Assembly (NCBI GenBank): GCA_030830895.1
Contig: JAURMC010000014.1
Span: 1 to 64,000, forward strand
Source of the DNA: Crocinitomicaceae bacterium
GTDB lineage: Bacteria; Bacteroidota; Bacteroidia; Flavobacteriales_D; Crocinitomicaceae
Direction of reading: 5' to 3'
Length of the DNA: 64,000 nt
Notes under the pieces: model-generated
Told to the model about the DNA's origin: nothing
What the model saw: only the letters and a program-made list of their open reading frames with translations
The model's database searches: none
Shown: one piece after another, positions 18,160-28,560 of the stretch
How positions within the stretch are numbered: the first letter of the stretch is position 1
How the letters are laid out: the number at the start of each line of letters is the position of its first letter
Position numbers and translations under genes: made by a program

Positions 18160-20564
18160 GTAACACTTGGGATTATTGGAAATAATGAAACTTGTTTCAC
18201 GGTTAACTTGAAATCTCCATTTAAGAAGTCACCATCATTATCAACATATAAAAAGAAAGGATTGGCACGGTTATAAACATTAAACACCGAAATCGCAATG
18301 TTATTTCTCAATCGTTTTTTCACTTCGATTTCTTTTCCAGTAGCTGGATCCGTTTTCAATTTATATGCTTTATCATACCAAGTCGCAGAAAAATCGAGTC
18401 GGTGGTATGGTGCCATTCGCGTTGAATTTCTTGCCCCGTAATTAAACAATAAGTTTTGATCTTGAACATACCATGAAGTCGGTAAAGTTAAGGTGTTCCC
18501 CGTTGCATAAATAAATGTGCTGGATAGTGTCCAATGATCATTTAACATGTAGGTCGCAGCAATACTAAGGTCGTGTCTACGGTCATATTTGGCAGGAAAC
18601 ACTTCTCCATTGTTCAAATCCGGGAATTTACGCTCTGTTTTTGCCCACGTGTACCCTACCCATCCGGTAAATTTACCCACTGCTTTTTTAAAAAAGAACT
18701 CAACCCCATAGGCCCATCCTTTTCCAAAGACCATTAAATTATCGGTATTGTCATTCACATTGTCTCCCGGTAAAGCCCCTTCCTTAAATTCAACGATGTT
18801 ATTCATACCTTTATAATACACTTCTACTGAAGCTTCATATTGGTCACTAAAGAAATTCTGAAAATAACCCATTGAAGCCTGAAATCCAATCTGTGGCTTT
18901 GCTATATCGGTGGTTGGATACCATATATCCGTAGGAAGAGAAACAGCACTCAAACTTGTTAAATGAACAAACTGATAATTATAAGCATATCCACCTTTAA
19001 TTGAACTATGCTCTCCTGTTAAGTATCTGAATGAAAACCGAGGTTCGAGGCCGTGATAGAATTTAATTAACGCTCCTCGGCCGTAATCAATGGCTGTGTC
19101 TGGCTTAGTAATATCCCCCTTTACATATCTTGTAAATGGTCCTACGTGTTGAAATGCCGTATAACGTAGTCCAGCATTTATTCTTAAGCGGTCATTCAAA
19201 TCAAATTCGTCCATCAAGTAAATAGCCTCTTCATGCGAGAAAAGTTGTTGTGCATTTCCTGTATTAAACACTACCGTGTCCTGCGCAGCGGAAACACTTG
19301 ACGGCGTAAAGACATGATAAATGTAATTTGCCCCCCACTTTACTCGGTGTCGGTCATTGGGATAGTAGGAGAAATCAATTTTTGTACAGTAATCTTGAAT
19401 GCCCGATAAAAACTCAATTCTAAATTCATCTTGTTGTGAACCAAATTTGAATTTATAATCTGAAAAAGTAGAGGTTACATTCATAAATAACTTCGCATTG
19501 AACAAGTGATTCCATCGCAAAGCTCCAATGCCATTTCCCCAGGGCATGTCAGCGCTAAATCCACCCTCACGATCTGCAAAAGTGAATACGTCTTTGCCGT
19601 AATAACCACTCAAAAATATCCGATCCTTTTCACCCAATTTGTAATTCAATTTGGCATTCATATCGTAAAAAAAGTACCCAGATCCCGCAAAGGGTGATGT
19701 ATCAGGGATTAGCGCTTTGGCCAAAACATCGATATACGTTCGCCTGCCTGAAACAATAAAACTTCCCCGATCTTTTTTCAATGGACCTTCCAGTGTTAGC
19801 CTGGATGAAATGGCTCCCAAACCTCCTTTGACACTGAATCGCTTATTATTCCCCTCATTCATATTTACCTCCAATACAGAAGATAAGCGTCCACCATAAT
19901 TTGCAGGCATTCCGCCTTTAACTAAATTTACGCTTCGAACGGCATCTGAATTAAATACCGAAAAAAATCCAAACAAATGAGACGCATTATACACAACACC
20001 TTCGTCCAACAAAACTAAGTTCTGGTCCGGACCGCCTCCACGCACATAAAAGCCCTGACCACCCTCAGAAATAGAAGAAACTCCAGGTAATAATTGTAAT
20101 GTCTTTATTACATCTACTTCGCCCATAAAGGCAGGGAGACGCTTTATTTGGTCAATGTTTAATTCCATTTGACCTAGTTTAGCTGAATTAACATTATCTC
20201 CTTTCTTACCATTTACCACCACCTCGTCAAACACTTTTTCTCCTTCCATATTCGCCAACTCCACATTTAAAGTGATGTTTACAGCTGTTAAATCAACCGT
20301 TTTTTTCAGGGTTAATAACCCTGTATATCTGAATTCAATTTCATAAATTCCACTAGGGAGAGTTAAGGAATAAAATCCGTAATTGTTGGTAATGGCCCCT
20401 TTATTCAAACTAGGTACATAAATTTTCGCGCTATTCAGGGCTTCACCATCTGAACTGCTTGAGATATACCCGCTTATCGTATGTTTATTTTGAGCATGAA
20501 AAGACTGCGTAGAAAAAAAGCAACACGCAAATAGGAACAATTTAAGAATAAGGACAGACTTCAT
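18141..20564 (-). CDS. TonB-dependent receptor with carboxypeptidase-like regulatory domain
   Basis: ISGYISSSSDGEALNSAKIYV N-terminal domain, plug motifs (VIKTLQLLPGVSSISEGGQGFYVRGGGPDQNLVLLDEG), C-terminal F. Confidence 0.93.
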   Translation of the reverse strand: MKSVLILKLFLFACCFFSTQSFHAQNKHTISGYISSSSDGEALNSAKIYVPSLNKGAITNNYGFYSLTLPSGIYEIEFRYTGLLTLKKTVDLTAVNITLNVELANMEGEKVFDEVVVNGKKGDNVNSAKLGQMELNIDQIKRLPAFMGEVDVIKTLQLLPGVSSISEGGQGFYVRGGGPDQNLVLLDEGVVYNASHLFGFFSVFNSDAVRSVNLVKGGMPANYGGRLSSVLEVNMNEGNNKRFSVKGGLGAISSRLTLEGPLKKDRGSFIVSGRRTYIDVLAKALIPDTSPFAGSGYFFYDMNAKLNYKLGEKDRIFLSGYYGKDVFTFADREGGFSADMPWGNGIGALRWNHLFNAKLFMNVTSTFSDYKFKFGSQQDEFRIEFLSGIQDYCTKIDFSYYPNDRHRVKWGANYIYHVFTPSSVSAAQDTVVFNTGNAQQLFSHEEAIYLMDEFDLNDRLRINAGLRYTAFQHVGPFTRYVKGDITKPDTAIDYGRGALIKFYHGLEPRFSFRYLTGEHSSIKGGYAYNYQFVHLTSLSAVSLPTDIWYPTTDIAKPQIGFQASMGYFQNFFSDQYEASVEVYYKGMNNIVEFKEGALPGDNVNDNTDNLMVFGKGWAYGVEFFFKKAVGKFTGWVGYTWAKTERKFPDLNNGEVFPAKYDRRHDLSIAATYMLNDHWTLSSTFIYATGNTLTLPTSWYVQDQNLLFNYGARNSTRMAPYHRLDFSATWYDKAYKLKTDPATGKEIEVKKRLRNNIAISVFNVYNRANPFFLYVDNDGDFLNGDFKLTVKQVSLFPIIPSVTWNFEF

Positions 20565-20705
20565 TAAGAAATTTTAAGCTACACAAATCGTGTGCAAAAG
20601 TAACAACATTCATATGAACAAAAGGTTGATGAATGTTAAATAATCGAAAACAAAAGAGGTCTTTTTTCCTAACAAAATGTGTAATTTCGCATCAATTCCG
20701 TTGTA

Positions 20706-23111
20706 ATGAAAGTTTCCTTTAAATGGCTTAGCCAATTTGTTTCGTTTGAGCATTCACCCGAGCGTATCGCTGAAATCCTAACCCAAACTGGCTTAGAAGT
20801 GGAAGGAATTGAGGCCGTAGGATCTATTAAGGGTGGACTAGCCGGAGTAACAACCGGTGAGGTAATAGAATGTGTAAAACATCCGGATGCTGACAAACTA
20901 CAAGTTACGCATGTAAATATTGGTGATGAAATTCTGCAAATAATATGTGGCGCGGTAAATGTAGCGGTAGGACAAAAAGTGCTTGTGGCACTTGTTGGAA
21001 CGACTATTTATCCGAAGAATGGGGAACCCCTAACCCTAAGAAAAGTAAAAATTCGCGGAATTGAATCTCATGGTATGATCTGTGCTGAAGATGAATTGGG
21101 CCTAGGAAATTCACATGATGGGATTATGGTTCTACCTCAAGACACCCCAGTTGGAATTCCTGCCTCGACCGCTTTATCCCTTGATACAGATTACATCTTA
21201 GAAATTGGATTAACCCCTAATCGATGCGATGCGATGGGGCATTTAGGAGTAGCGCGCGACCTTAGAGCCTACCTTGTGCACCATGAAGGGCTGACCGCAC
21301 CTATATCAATGCCGGAATTCAAAAATGTTCCAATCCAAAGTAATCCAAACCATGCTCATCAAGTTTTAAGTGATGATACTTGCGAAGCATATTACTTGGC
21401 GTCACTAAGTGGCATAGCAGTTGGGCCTTCGCCAGATTGGTTGCAGAATCGCTTATCTGCACTTGGAGTGGCAAGTATTAACAATATTGTAGATTGTGCG
21501 AATTACGTAATGTTTGAATTAGGCACACCGCTACACGCTTTTGATGCAAGTTACTTTAATGAATCTTTATCCATTCGTCAAGCCTATCCCGATGAATCCC
21601 TTGAAACACTTGATGGAGTTAAAAGAAAACTTCTTTCAACAGATTTGGTAATTGATGGCAATGGTACCGCGCATTGCCTTGCAGGTGTAATGGGTGGAAA
21701 AATATCTGGAGTAAGCGAGCAAACCACGGAGGTTTTAATAGAATCAGCATATTTTAATCCCTCTACGATTCGTAAAACGGCAAAGCATCACGGCATTCAT
21801 TCCGAGGCAAGTTTTAGATTTGAACGTGGCGTTGATCCTGAGTTAACAGCCATTGCCCTACAACGAGTAGTTTCCCTAATACTTTCAGTAGCCGGAGGAA
21901 CCCTTCATTACATGCACGAAGTAAAAGCATATTCAACCCCAGCAATTGAGGTTGAAATTGATTTTGAACGCATCAACAAGCAATTAGGCACCGCATTCAC
22001 AAATGCGCAACTAACTGGAATACTCCAATCTCTCGACTTCAAACCCATTGATGAATCAACTTGGAGAATCCCAAGATATCGCAGCGATGTAAAACGTCCG
22101 ATTGATGTTACTGAGGAAATAATAAGAATTGCGGGTTTTGATGCGGTACCAACACCAATGAAATGGAACTTTTCGGTGCCATTAACGGATACCATTTCCA
22201 CCGAAGAAGTACGGTACAAGGTATCGGTACTATTAGCCGCAAATGGATTTAATGAAATATTGAATAATTCCTTGACCAAGGCGACAAATGGAGCATTAAC
22301 CATTAGTAAACAAGATGGAATGCCGGTTATGTTAAAAAATCCGTTGAGTCGAGATTTATCCATGTTACGGACATCCATGTTTTTTGGAATATTAGAAACA
22401 TTGGCATACAATAAAAACCGTCAAGCGGGAAATTTGAAACTTTTTGAATTTGGTAATACCTACCACCGATTTGGTGAACGAACCATTGAAAAATCAACCT
22501 TGGCAATGGTATTAACGGGAGTGCATGAACCTGAATCGTGGATGGGATCGCGTCCCTTCTCATTTTTTGATATAAAAAGTGAGGTCATGAATTTAATTCA
22601 AGGAATTAATCCGCAACTTATCGAGGAAGTTCCATTGAGCGGTGGCACCGCATTTTCTGAGGGAATAGAGATAAAAGTTAATGGTAAACCATTGGCTGTA
22701 CTTGGTAAACTGTCTGAATCATGGTTAAAAACCGTAGAGTTCAAGCAAGCGGTATATGGAGCTTTAATTGATTGGAAACGCTGGATTGAATTAAGTAATT
22801 CGATGGTTGATTGTTTCACTGAAATACCAAAGACATTCGTGGTTCGTCGTGATTTTGCCCTACTTTTAGATTCGAGTATTGAATATGCTGCGCTAGTAAA
22901 AGCCGCCAAAAAAGTAGCATCAACCCGATTGATTGCAACGAATTTATTTGATGTATACGAAGGTGATAAAATAGAGGATGGTAAAAAATCCTATGCGTTA
23001 TCATTCCATTTCAGAGACGTAGAGCGAACTTTAACCGATGCTGAAATTGATCAAGAAATGGATGCTATCCGAAGGTGTTTTGAAGTAGATTTTGGAGCTC
23101 AACTGAGGTAA
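20706..23111 (+). CDS. pheT: Phenylalanyl-tRNA synthetase beta subunit
   Basis: MKVSFKWLSQFV, tRNA-binding domain, SEASFRFERGVDPE, C-terminal anticodon-binding fold. Confidence 0.96.
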   Translation: MKVSFKWLSQFVSFEHSPERIAEILTQTGLEVEGIEAVGSIKGGLAGVTTGEVIECVKHPDADKLQVTHVNIGDEILQIICGAVNVAVGQKVLVALVGTTIYPKNGEPLTLRKVKIRGIESHGMICAEDELGLGNSHDGIMVLPQDTPVGIPASTALSLDTDYILEIGLTPNRCDAMGHLGVARDLRAYLVHHEGLTAPISMPEFKNVPIQSNPNHAHQVLSDDTCEAYYLASLSGIAVGPSPDWLQNRLSALGVASINNIVDCANYVMFELGTPLHAFDASYFNESLSIRQAYPDESLETLDGVKRKLLSTDLVIDGNGTAHCLAGVMGGKISGVSEQTTEVLIESAYFNPSTIRKTAKHHGIHSEASFRFERGVDPELTAIALQRVVSLILSVAGGTLHYMHEVKAYSTPAIEVEIDFERINKQLGTAFTNAQLTGILQSLDFKPIDESTWRIPRYRSDVKRPIDVTEEIIRIAGFDAVPTPMKWNFSVPLTDTISTEEVRYKVSVLLAANGFNEILNNSLTKATNGALTISKQDGMPVMLKNPLSRDLSMLRTSMFFGILETLAYNKNRQAGNLKLFEFGNTYHRFGERTIEKSTLAMVLTGVHEPESWMGSRPFSFFDIKSEVMNLIQGINPQLIEEVPLSGGTAFSEGIEIKVNGKPLAVLGKLSESWLKTVEFKQAVYGALIDWKRWIELSNSMVDCFTEIPKTFVVRRDFALLLDSSIEYAALVKAAKKVASTRLIATNLFDVYEGDKIEDGKKSYALSFHFRDVERTLTDAEIDQEMDAIRRCFEVDFGAQLR

Positions 23112-23122
23112 TCCATTACATT

Positions 23123-24520
23123 TTAAGCTTTGTACCCTAAAATTTTAAGGTAATCTTCTGCTGTTTGTTCTTCACTGAATAACTCGGTTACGATTTTTTC
23201 ATTTTCATCACGCGAAATTAAAATATGTCTTGGCTCTGGAATTAGACAATGTTTCAAGCCACCATAGCCACCAATAGTTTCTTGATAAGCACCGGTATTG
23301 AAGAATCCAATGTATAATGGATTATTCCTCTCAAATTTAGGCAAGTATATGGCATTCGAATGCTGTTCAGAATTGTAGTAATCGTCGCTATCACAAGTTA
23401 ATCCGCCCAAAAGTACCCTTTCATAATCATATTCCCAACGGTTTATAGGCAACATAATAAAGCGCTGATTAATCGCCCAGGTGTCAGGCAGGTTGGTCAT
23501 GAAGGATGAATCTATCATATTCCATTTCTCACGGTCGTTTTGCTGTTTTTGATACAATATACTGAACAGTGCTCCTCCGCTCTCACCAACTGTAAAAGAA
23601 CCGAATTCGGTAAAAATATTTGGCTCTGGAATGTCATTATCGGTACACACCCTTTTGATTTGCTGTAAAATTTCACGAACCATATAGGCATAGTCAAAAT
23701 TAAACGCCAATGATTTTTTAATCGGAAAGCCCCCTCCAATATTGAGGGAATCCAATTCCGGACATAACTTTTTTAAATCACTATAAATTCGCAAACATTT
23801 CGTTAATTCATTCCAGTAATATGCGGTATCATTGATTCCTGTATTAATGAAAAAATGTAACATTTTAACCTTAATTCGTGGATTATCTTGTAATACGGAC
23901 CTATAAAAGGGTACTATCTCGCGATAACGCATACCTAAACGCGATGTATAAAATTCAAATTTCGGTTCTTCCTCTGCTGCAATTCGTATTCCGATAGACA
24001 ACTCATTTTCCGTAGATGCTAACAAATTTCTAACTTCCTCGGCATTGTCAACTACTGGAATAACCTTTAAAAAATCTTGGTTTATCAATTGAGCAATGCT
24101 TTCCACATAGCGAGCAGGTTTAAACCCATTACAAATTACATAGGTTCCCTCATTCAGTTTACCGGCATCAACTAAATTGTTTACAATGTCAATATCAAAC
24201 GCTGATGAAGTTTCAATATGGACATCATTCTTAATAACCTCATCCAACACAAAGGCAAAATGGCTGCTTTTCGTACAATAGGAATAAAAATACTTTCCAG
24301 CATATCCCTGGTTATTGATCGCCTCACGAAACCATCCTTTTGCGCGTTGAATATTATTAGAAATCTGTGGAAGGTAGTTAAACTTTAAGGGTGTCCCGTA
24401 TTCTTGTATCAACCGCATCAGGTCAATTCCATGGAAAAACAAACGGTCATCCCTTAAATTAAATTCATTTTGAGGAAAATCAAACGTTTGTTCAATAAGG
24501 TCAATATATTTAGTCCGCAT
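23123..24520 (-). CDS. PLP-dependent decarboxylase, probable arginine decarboxylase
   Basis: GTPLKFNYLPQISNNI, YSYCTKSSHFAFVLDEV (PLP lysine region), LNIGGGFPIKK, CDSDDYY. Confidence 0.8.
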   Translation of the reverse strand: MRTKYIDLIEQTFDFPQNEFNLRDDRLFFHGIDLMRLIQEYGTPLKFNYLPQISNNIQRAKGWFREAINNQGYAGKYFYSYCTKSSHFAFVLDEVIKNDVHIETSSAFDIDIVNNLVDAGKLNEGTYVICNGFKPARYVESIAQLINQDFLKVIPVVDNAEEVRNLLASTENELSIGIRIAAEEEPKFEFYTSRLGMRYREIVPFYRSVLQDNPRIKVKMLHFFINTGINDTAYYWNELTKCLRIYSDLKKLCPELDSLNIGGGFPIKKSLAFNFDYAYMVREILQQIKRVCTDNDIPEPNIFTEFGSFTVGESGGALFSILYQKQQNDREKWNMIDSSFMTNLPDTWAINQRFIMLPINRWEYDYERVLLGGLTCDSDDYYNSEQHSNAIYLPKFERNNPLYIGFFNTGAYQETIGGYGGLKHCLIPEPRHILISRDENEKIVTELFSEEQTAEDYLKILGYKA

Positions 24521-24866
24521 CTGTTAAGGCATCAAATAAAAGTTCAATTGGCCGAGCGATCACGGCTTGGTTAGCCCATTGTACGATCGGGCGTTGTATT
24601 AGTTTCGGAAATCGAACCATAAGTGCAAATAATTCCTCATCCGTTAGTGTTTTACCTTTAACGTGCGTTTTATATTCAGCCTCCTCTTTGCGAACCCAAT
24701 TCTGTGGGGCAAGTCCCAACGATTCTGATATTTGTTTTAATTGTTTTAAGGTTATCCCTGTCTTGATATAATCTATTACCGTTACATCAAGTTGTTTCTT
24801 GGTTAACCAATCCAGGGCACAACGACTCTTGTGGCAACGTGGGTTATGGTATATGGTATATTTCAC
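24510..24866 (-). CDS. Arsenate reductase (ArsC/Spx-like, glutaredoxin type)
   Basis: YHNPRCHKSRCALDWL and LIQRPIVQWANQAVIARP. Confidence 0.85.
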   Translation of the reverse strand: MKYTIYHNPRCHKSRCALDWLTKKQLDVTVIDYIKTGITLKQLKQISESLGLAPQNWVRKEEAEYKTHVKGKTLTDEELFALMVRFPKLIQRPIVQWANQAVIARPIELLFDALTDAD

Positions 24867-24897
24867 CTTACAAAGTTAGGGAAGCTTGATCAAGAAT

Positions 24898-25644
24898 TTA
24901 ATATTTTCTAATGAAATTTATCCAAGCAATTCGAAATTCAACCAGCGGAATTAACAATGGCGCTAGATACGTCACAATCCATCGCTGATTCCTTTTGAAT
25001 AAAGAATATTTTTCAATGCGCTTTTGAAGAAAAAGTGAAGTCATTACGGTCGCACAAATTCGCTTTTTTTGATTTTTAAATTCGGGTCGCAACACATCCA
25101 CCAATAACACAACTCGGGCTTCACTGGAATGATTCCATGTTTGATGGGTATATGCATCCAAAAACCAATTAAACTTACCCTCCTGCCATGATTGTTCCTT
25201 TTCTTGAACGCGTATGCCAACCAATGGTAATGACGCGGGAATAGAAATTCCAAAATGTCCACGGTAAATTGCATTGGTATCGCCCATATGTGGAAGAATG
25301 CTACTATTTGCATCCAAGATATTAATAGATAGACTTAGAATTTCTGGATTCTTATTGAGAATGGACGTCAGATTGGGTAATTCCGATTGATTTTTTCTAA
25401 ATTGAATTCCCCACCAAGCCAAAGAACGTGTATGATACCCCTTACCTTGGTGAACCATCGAGTTTTTAAAATATGGAATAGTTTTATGGCTTTGTAAGTA
25501 CGTTAAGACCTCGGTTCGAATCGCCTCTTTGTGTGATGTAAAAGCCGAAGCACATTTTATTTCTGCTTCATCCAAAAATGCAGGCTCATTCCCGCTGTAG
25601 GGTTCGGGAAAAGACCATAGACTAAACCAAAGTGGCATATTCAT
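24898..25644 (-). CDS. Aspartyl/asparaginyl beta-hydroxylase domain protein
   Basis: LPHMGDTNAIYRGHFGISIP, GKFNWFLDAYTHQTWNHSSEARVVLLVDVLRPEF. Confidence 0.8.
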   Translation of the reverse strand: MNMPLWFSLWSFPEPYSGNEPAFLDEAEIKCASAFTSHKEAIRTEVLTYLQSHKTIPYFKNSMVHQGKGYHTRSLAWWGIQFRKNQSELPNLTSILNKNPEILSLSINILDANSSILPHMGDTNAIYRGHFGISIPASLPLVGIRVQEKEQSWQEGKFNWFLDAYTHQTWNHSSEARVVLLVDVLRPEFKNQKKRICATVMTSLFLQKRIEKYSLFKRNQRWIVTYLAPLLIPLVEFRIAWINFIRKY

Positions 25645-25745
25645 GTCCTAAAGGTACGAGATTGTTCAAAACTCGATGGAATTCAACCAAAATCGGAAAT
25701 TTGAACCCAGAAATTGTTATTATTTTTGAGGTTCAGGATTTTCCC

Positions 25746-28028
25746 ATGTCTTATCTCGAAGAACTTAATGACAGCCAACGTATAGCAGTGGAGCATATTC
25801 ATGGTCCTTCCATGGTAATTGCCGGTGCTGGTTCTGGTAAAACCCGTGTACTAACCTACCGAATTGCCTTTATGATTGAACAAGGAATTGATCCATTCAA
25901 CATAATAGCTTTAACATTTACCAATAAAGCGGCGAAGGAGATGGCGGAGCGCATTGGCAGGATTGTTGGCGGATCGGAAGCCAAGAGTATAACAATGGGA
26001 ACTTTTCACTCTGTTTTTTCTAGAATTCTACGCTACAATGCTGACCGCATTGGATTTCCTACAAACTTTACCATTTATGATACCCAAGATTCAAAGAGTC
26101 TAATAAAAGACATCATCAAAGAATTGCACCTAGATGATAAAACCTATAAAACAAGCGGGGTATTCGGTAGAATTTCAGCGGCTAAAAATAACTTGATTTC
26201 TCCTGAAGCATATGTTTCTAATGATCACATTCAAGCAGAGGACCGAATGTCGCGTAGACCTGAAATTGGACGCATTTATACCCAATATGCCAACCGCTGC
26301 CAAAAAGCTGGGGCTATGGATTTTGATGATTTACTATTCTTTACGAATGTTCTACTAACCGATCATCCGGATGTGTTGCATTATTATCAGCAAAAATTCA
26401 AATACATATTGGTAGACGAATATCAAGACACCAATTTCGCCCAGTACTTGATTGTGAAAAAACTTGCAGCCGCCTATGAAAATATATGCGTAGTGGGTGA
26501 TGATGCACAAAGCATCTATTCATTTCGGGGAGCCAACATAGAGAATATCTTGAATTTTCGGAAGGACTACGTAGATTTTAAATTATTTAAACTAGAACAA
26601 AACTACCGCAGCACGCAAAATATTGTGGATGCCGCAAATAGCGTGATTAAAAGAAATCAAGACCAAATCAAAAAGCATGTTTGGACGGAAAATAGCGTTG
26701 GTAAACAAATCTCCGTGGTCCGCACTTTAACCGATAATGAAGAAGGTCGTGTTATTGCACACAAAATATTCGATCTAAAACAATCTGTGGTGGAAAGTTT
26801 TAACGATTTTGCAATCTTATATCGCACCAACAAGCAATCTCGTTCCTTTGAAGAAGCCTTAAGGAAACTCAATATCCCTTACAAGATTTATGGGGGACTT
26901 TCTTTTTATCAACGCAAGGAAATAAAAGACGTCCTCTCCTATTTTAGACTTACAGCGAATCCTCATGACGAGGAGGCCATGAAACGGGTTATCAATTATC
27001 CAAAACGGGGGATCGGTAAAACTAGTATTGAACACATTATCATTGCTTCGGGCCGATATGGTGTTAGCATGTGGGAAATCATGGATAATTTTCAGTCCTA
27101 TTCAGTGGAAATAAATAACGGTACCAAACAAAAAATGTCGGATTTCGTGACCATGATTAAGAGTTTTCAGGCGGAGCTGAATAAATCGGATGCCTATACC
27201 CTCGCCGAGCGTATCGTTAAATCAAGTGGGATATTCCAAGAACTTAATGCCGAGAAAGAAAAAGGTCCAGAGGAAGTTGAGCGCCTACAAAATATTGAAG
27301 AATTATTAGCAGGTATAAACGAATTCACCAAAGGGGGTGATGAGGATGAACCCAAGACTTTGTCTGAGTTTTTAATGGATGTGTCATTACTTACTGATGC
27401 AGACCAAGAAAAGAATGAAGAAAGGAATCATGTATCACTAATGACCATCCACTCTAGCAAAGGATTGGAGTATCCTCATGTATTCATTGTGGGTATGGAA
27501 GAAAACTTATTCCCTTCGCAAATGTCCATTAGCTCCCGCAGCGATCTAGAGGAAGAACGGCGGCTCTTTTACGTTGCCATTACTCGCGCAATGGAATCGT
27601 GTACTTTATCGTATGCAGGTTCAAGATTCCTGTGGAATCAATCTATAAAATGTGAACAAAGCCGATTTATTGACGAAATTGACGCGCAATTTATTCATTT
27701 TGAAACCCCTACGCGAAGTCAACAAGGTCGTTCCTTGATGGGCGGAGGATTCGAAAGTAGTTTTAAAGGAGGCCTAAACACTAGACTTAACTCTCCAAGC
27801 ATACCTAAATCCTTGAAATCTATTACAGAAGTAAAAAGTACATCCGCATCAAGTGCTAACGATTTCAATCAAATTATTGTTGGAACACACGTGGAACACT
27901 CGCGATTTGGAAAAGGTCGCGTAACAAAAATTGAAGGGAATGGCGGGGATAAAAAAGCTGTCATTTTCTTTCCCCATCACGGTACTAAAACCGTGCTTTT
28001 AAAATTTGCGAACCTAAAGGTATTGTAG
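25746..28028 (+). CDS. UvrD/PcrA-family DNA helicase
   Basis: Likely start MSYLEELNDSQRIAVEH at 25746; GAGSGKTRVLTYRIA, VDEYQDTNFAQ, GDDAQSIYSFRGA, HSSKGLEYPHVFIVG. Confidence 0.94.
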   Translation: MSYLEELNDSQRIAVEHIHGPSMVIAGAGSGKTRVLTYRIAFMIEQGIDPFNIIALTFTNKAAKEMAERIGRIVGGSEAKSITMGTFHSVFSRILRYNADRIGFPTNFTIYDTQDSKSLIKDIIKELHLDDKTYKTSGVFGRISAAKNNLISPEAYVSNDHIQAEDRMSRRPEIGRIYTQYANRCQKAGAMDFDDLLFFTNVLLTDHPDVLHYYQQKFKYILVDEYQDTNFAQYLIVKKLAAAYENICVVGDDAQSIYSFRGANIENILNFRKDYVDFKLFKLEQNYRSTQNIVDAANSVIKRNQDQIKKHVWTENSVGKQISVVRTLTDNEEGRVIAHKIFDLKQSVVESFNDFAILYRTNKQSRSFEEALRKLNIPYKIYGGLSFYQRKEIKDVLSYFRLTANPHDEEAMKRVINYPKRGIGKTSIEHIIIASGRYGVSMWEIMDNFQSYSVEINNGTKQKMSDFVTMIKSFQAELNKSDAYTLAERIVKSSGIFQELNAEKEKGPEEVERLQNIEELLAGINEFTKGGDEDEPKTLSEFLMDVSLLTDADQEKNEERNHVSLMTIHSSKGLEYPHVFIVGMEENLFPSQMSISSRSDLEEERRLFYVAITRAMESCTLSYAGSRFLWNQSIKCEQSRFIDEIDAQFIHFETPTRSQQGRSLMGGGFESSFKGGLNTRLNSPSIPKSLKSITEVKSTSASSANDFNQIIVGTHVEHSRFGKGRVTKIEGNGGDKKAVIFFPHHGTKTVLLKFANLKVL

Positions 28029-28030
28029 TT

Positions 28031-28543
28031 ATGACCTTTAAAATAGGAGAGTCGGTTTCCTTGCTTCAAGAAGTTGGTTATTATACAATCATACAGATCA
28101 ATGACCCTTTTGCGATTGTTCAAGATGCTCACGGTTTTGAATACCAAGTCAAGTTGACTTCACTTATTAAACGCATTCCAGTTTCAGGAAACGTGGTAAA
28201 TAAAGAATTAACAGAAGCAGCGAATCCAAAGAAAAAACAGGTAGGATCCGCCATTCCAACACTTGATCTTCATGCCGTTGCGTTGGGAATTGACCGTATG
28301 CCACCCCATGAATTGTTAGAGAAAAAACTATATCATTGTCGCGTGTTCTTGAATCAATGCATCGAAAAGCGACAAACCAAAGTATTAATTATACATGGCG
28401 TGGGAGAAGGAAAATTAAAATCTGCTGTACGCAAATTGTTACAAAGCAAACCGGGTATTAGTTACCATGATGGAAATTATTCAGTTCGTGGAGTTGGTTC
28501 AACAATAGTTGAATTTCGATTGAGTGAGGTGCGTAAATTTTAA
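28031..28543 (+). CDS. Smr-domain (MutS2 C-terminal-like) protein
   Basis: LDLHAVALG...VLIIHGVGEGKLKSAVRKLL. Confidence 0.82.
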   Translation: MTFKIGESVSLLQEVGYYTIIQINDPFAIVQDAHGFEYQVKLTSLIKRIPVSGNVVNKELTEAANPKKKQVGSAIPTLDLHAVALGIDRMPPHELLEKKLYHCRVFLNQCIEKRQTKVLIIHGVGEGKLKSAVRKLLQSKPGISYHDGNYSVRGVGSTIVEFRLSEVRKF

Positions 28544-28560
28544 TTGATCAAGAAACGCTC

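Noticed and set aside
21908-22411. Minus-strand 167-aa ORF
   Set aside because: Antisense to pheT, no recognisable motif.
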